Of a DNA stretch of 6,258 nucleotides, positions 6,230 through 6,258 are shown piece by piece (position 1 is the first letter of the stretch; each line of letters opens with the position of its first letter). A program made the translations under genes and the position numbers. The notes under the pieces are model-generated. The model was not told the DNA's origin and ran no database searches. It saw nothing but the letters and a program-made list of their open reading frames with translations. The stretch is taken from NCBI GenBank assembly GCA_947624635.1, contig CANQLF010000080.1, positions 1 through 6,258 on the forward strand, given 5' to 3'. The stretch is from an uncultured Bacilli bacterium (lineage in GTDB: Bacteria > Bacillota_I > Bacilli_A > RF39 > UBA660).

Positions 6230-6258
6230 AACTACACCTCTATTTTATTATTAACAAT

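Noticed and set aside
5174..6254. Several plus-strand frames opposite the surface-protein gene, rich in Phe, Leu, Ile and Ser
   Set aside because: They are shadows of the minus-strand gene; their apparent membrane-like character is the complement of Lys/Asn/Glu-rich codons. The similar frame at 4237-4431 is rejected for the same reason.
5..6258. CRISPR array, tRNA, rRNA or defence system
   Set aside because: No regularly spaced direct repeats, cloverleaf-like sequence, rRNA stretch or defence-protein motif was seen on either strand.

Overview
The window is very AT-rich. Its proteins are Lys/Ile/Asn-rich and its Shine-Dalgarno sites are of the GGAGG/AGGTG type. This points to a low-GC Firmicutes or Bacilli-like bacterium, possibly a gut lineage related to the wall-less or near-Mollicutes groups. 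Every Trp codon I checked is TGG and intact genes end in TAA or TAG, so I read it with the standard bacterial code. The organism assignment is an inference; no rRNA or tRNA lies in the window.

All recognisable genes are on the minus strand, so the layout reads right to left. At 6229-4199 is a 676-residue surface protein: a long basic N-terminal tail, one hydrophobic segment, a TasA/camelysin-like beta domain and a C-terminal module resembling the FGE-sulfatase/C-type-lectin fold. It ends in its own rho-independent terminator (4162-4200). The next roughly 200 bases hold a good sigma-A-type promoter (4054-4026) for the following cluster and nothing else I can recognise.

That cluster (3990-581) looks like one lipid operon: a PlsC-type acyltransferase, an AMP-forming acyl ligase 2 bases later, a second PlsC-type acyltransferase, then a small helical protein of unknown function. 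The order acyltransferase then ligase mirrors the domain order of the fused enzyme Aas, so a role in fatty-acid activation and (lyso)phospholipid acylation is likely. The ligase is the main oddity. It stops at an in-frame TAA (1799-1801), but the same frame continues for 50 clearly homologous codons (1798-1649) that carry the catalytic A10 lysine motif PKTMVGK. The gene therefore appears to have been cut by a nonsense substitution, unless the stop is read through or is a sequence error. The operon ends in an A/U-rich terminator hairpin (574-603) overlapping the last stop codon.

The left edge (473-1, running out of the window) holds a broken IS4-type DDE transposase with a disrupted reading frame near 405-411. 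A second hairpin with a T-tract, oriented for the plus strand (488-531), separates it from the operon.

I see no CRISPR array, tRNA, rRNA or clear riboswitch. The strongest candidates for something new are the interrupted ligase within a split-Aas-like operon and the modular surface protein.
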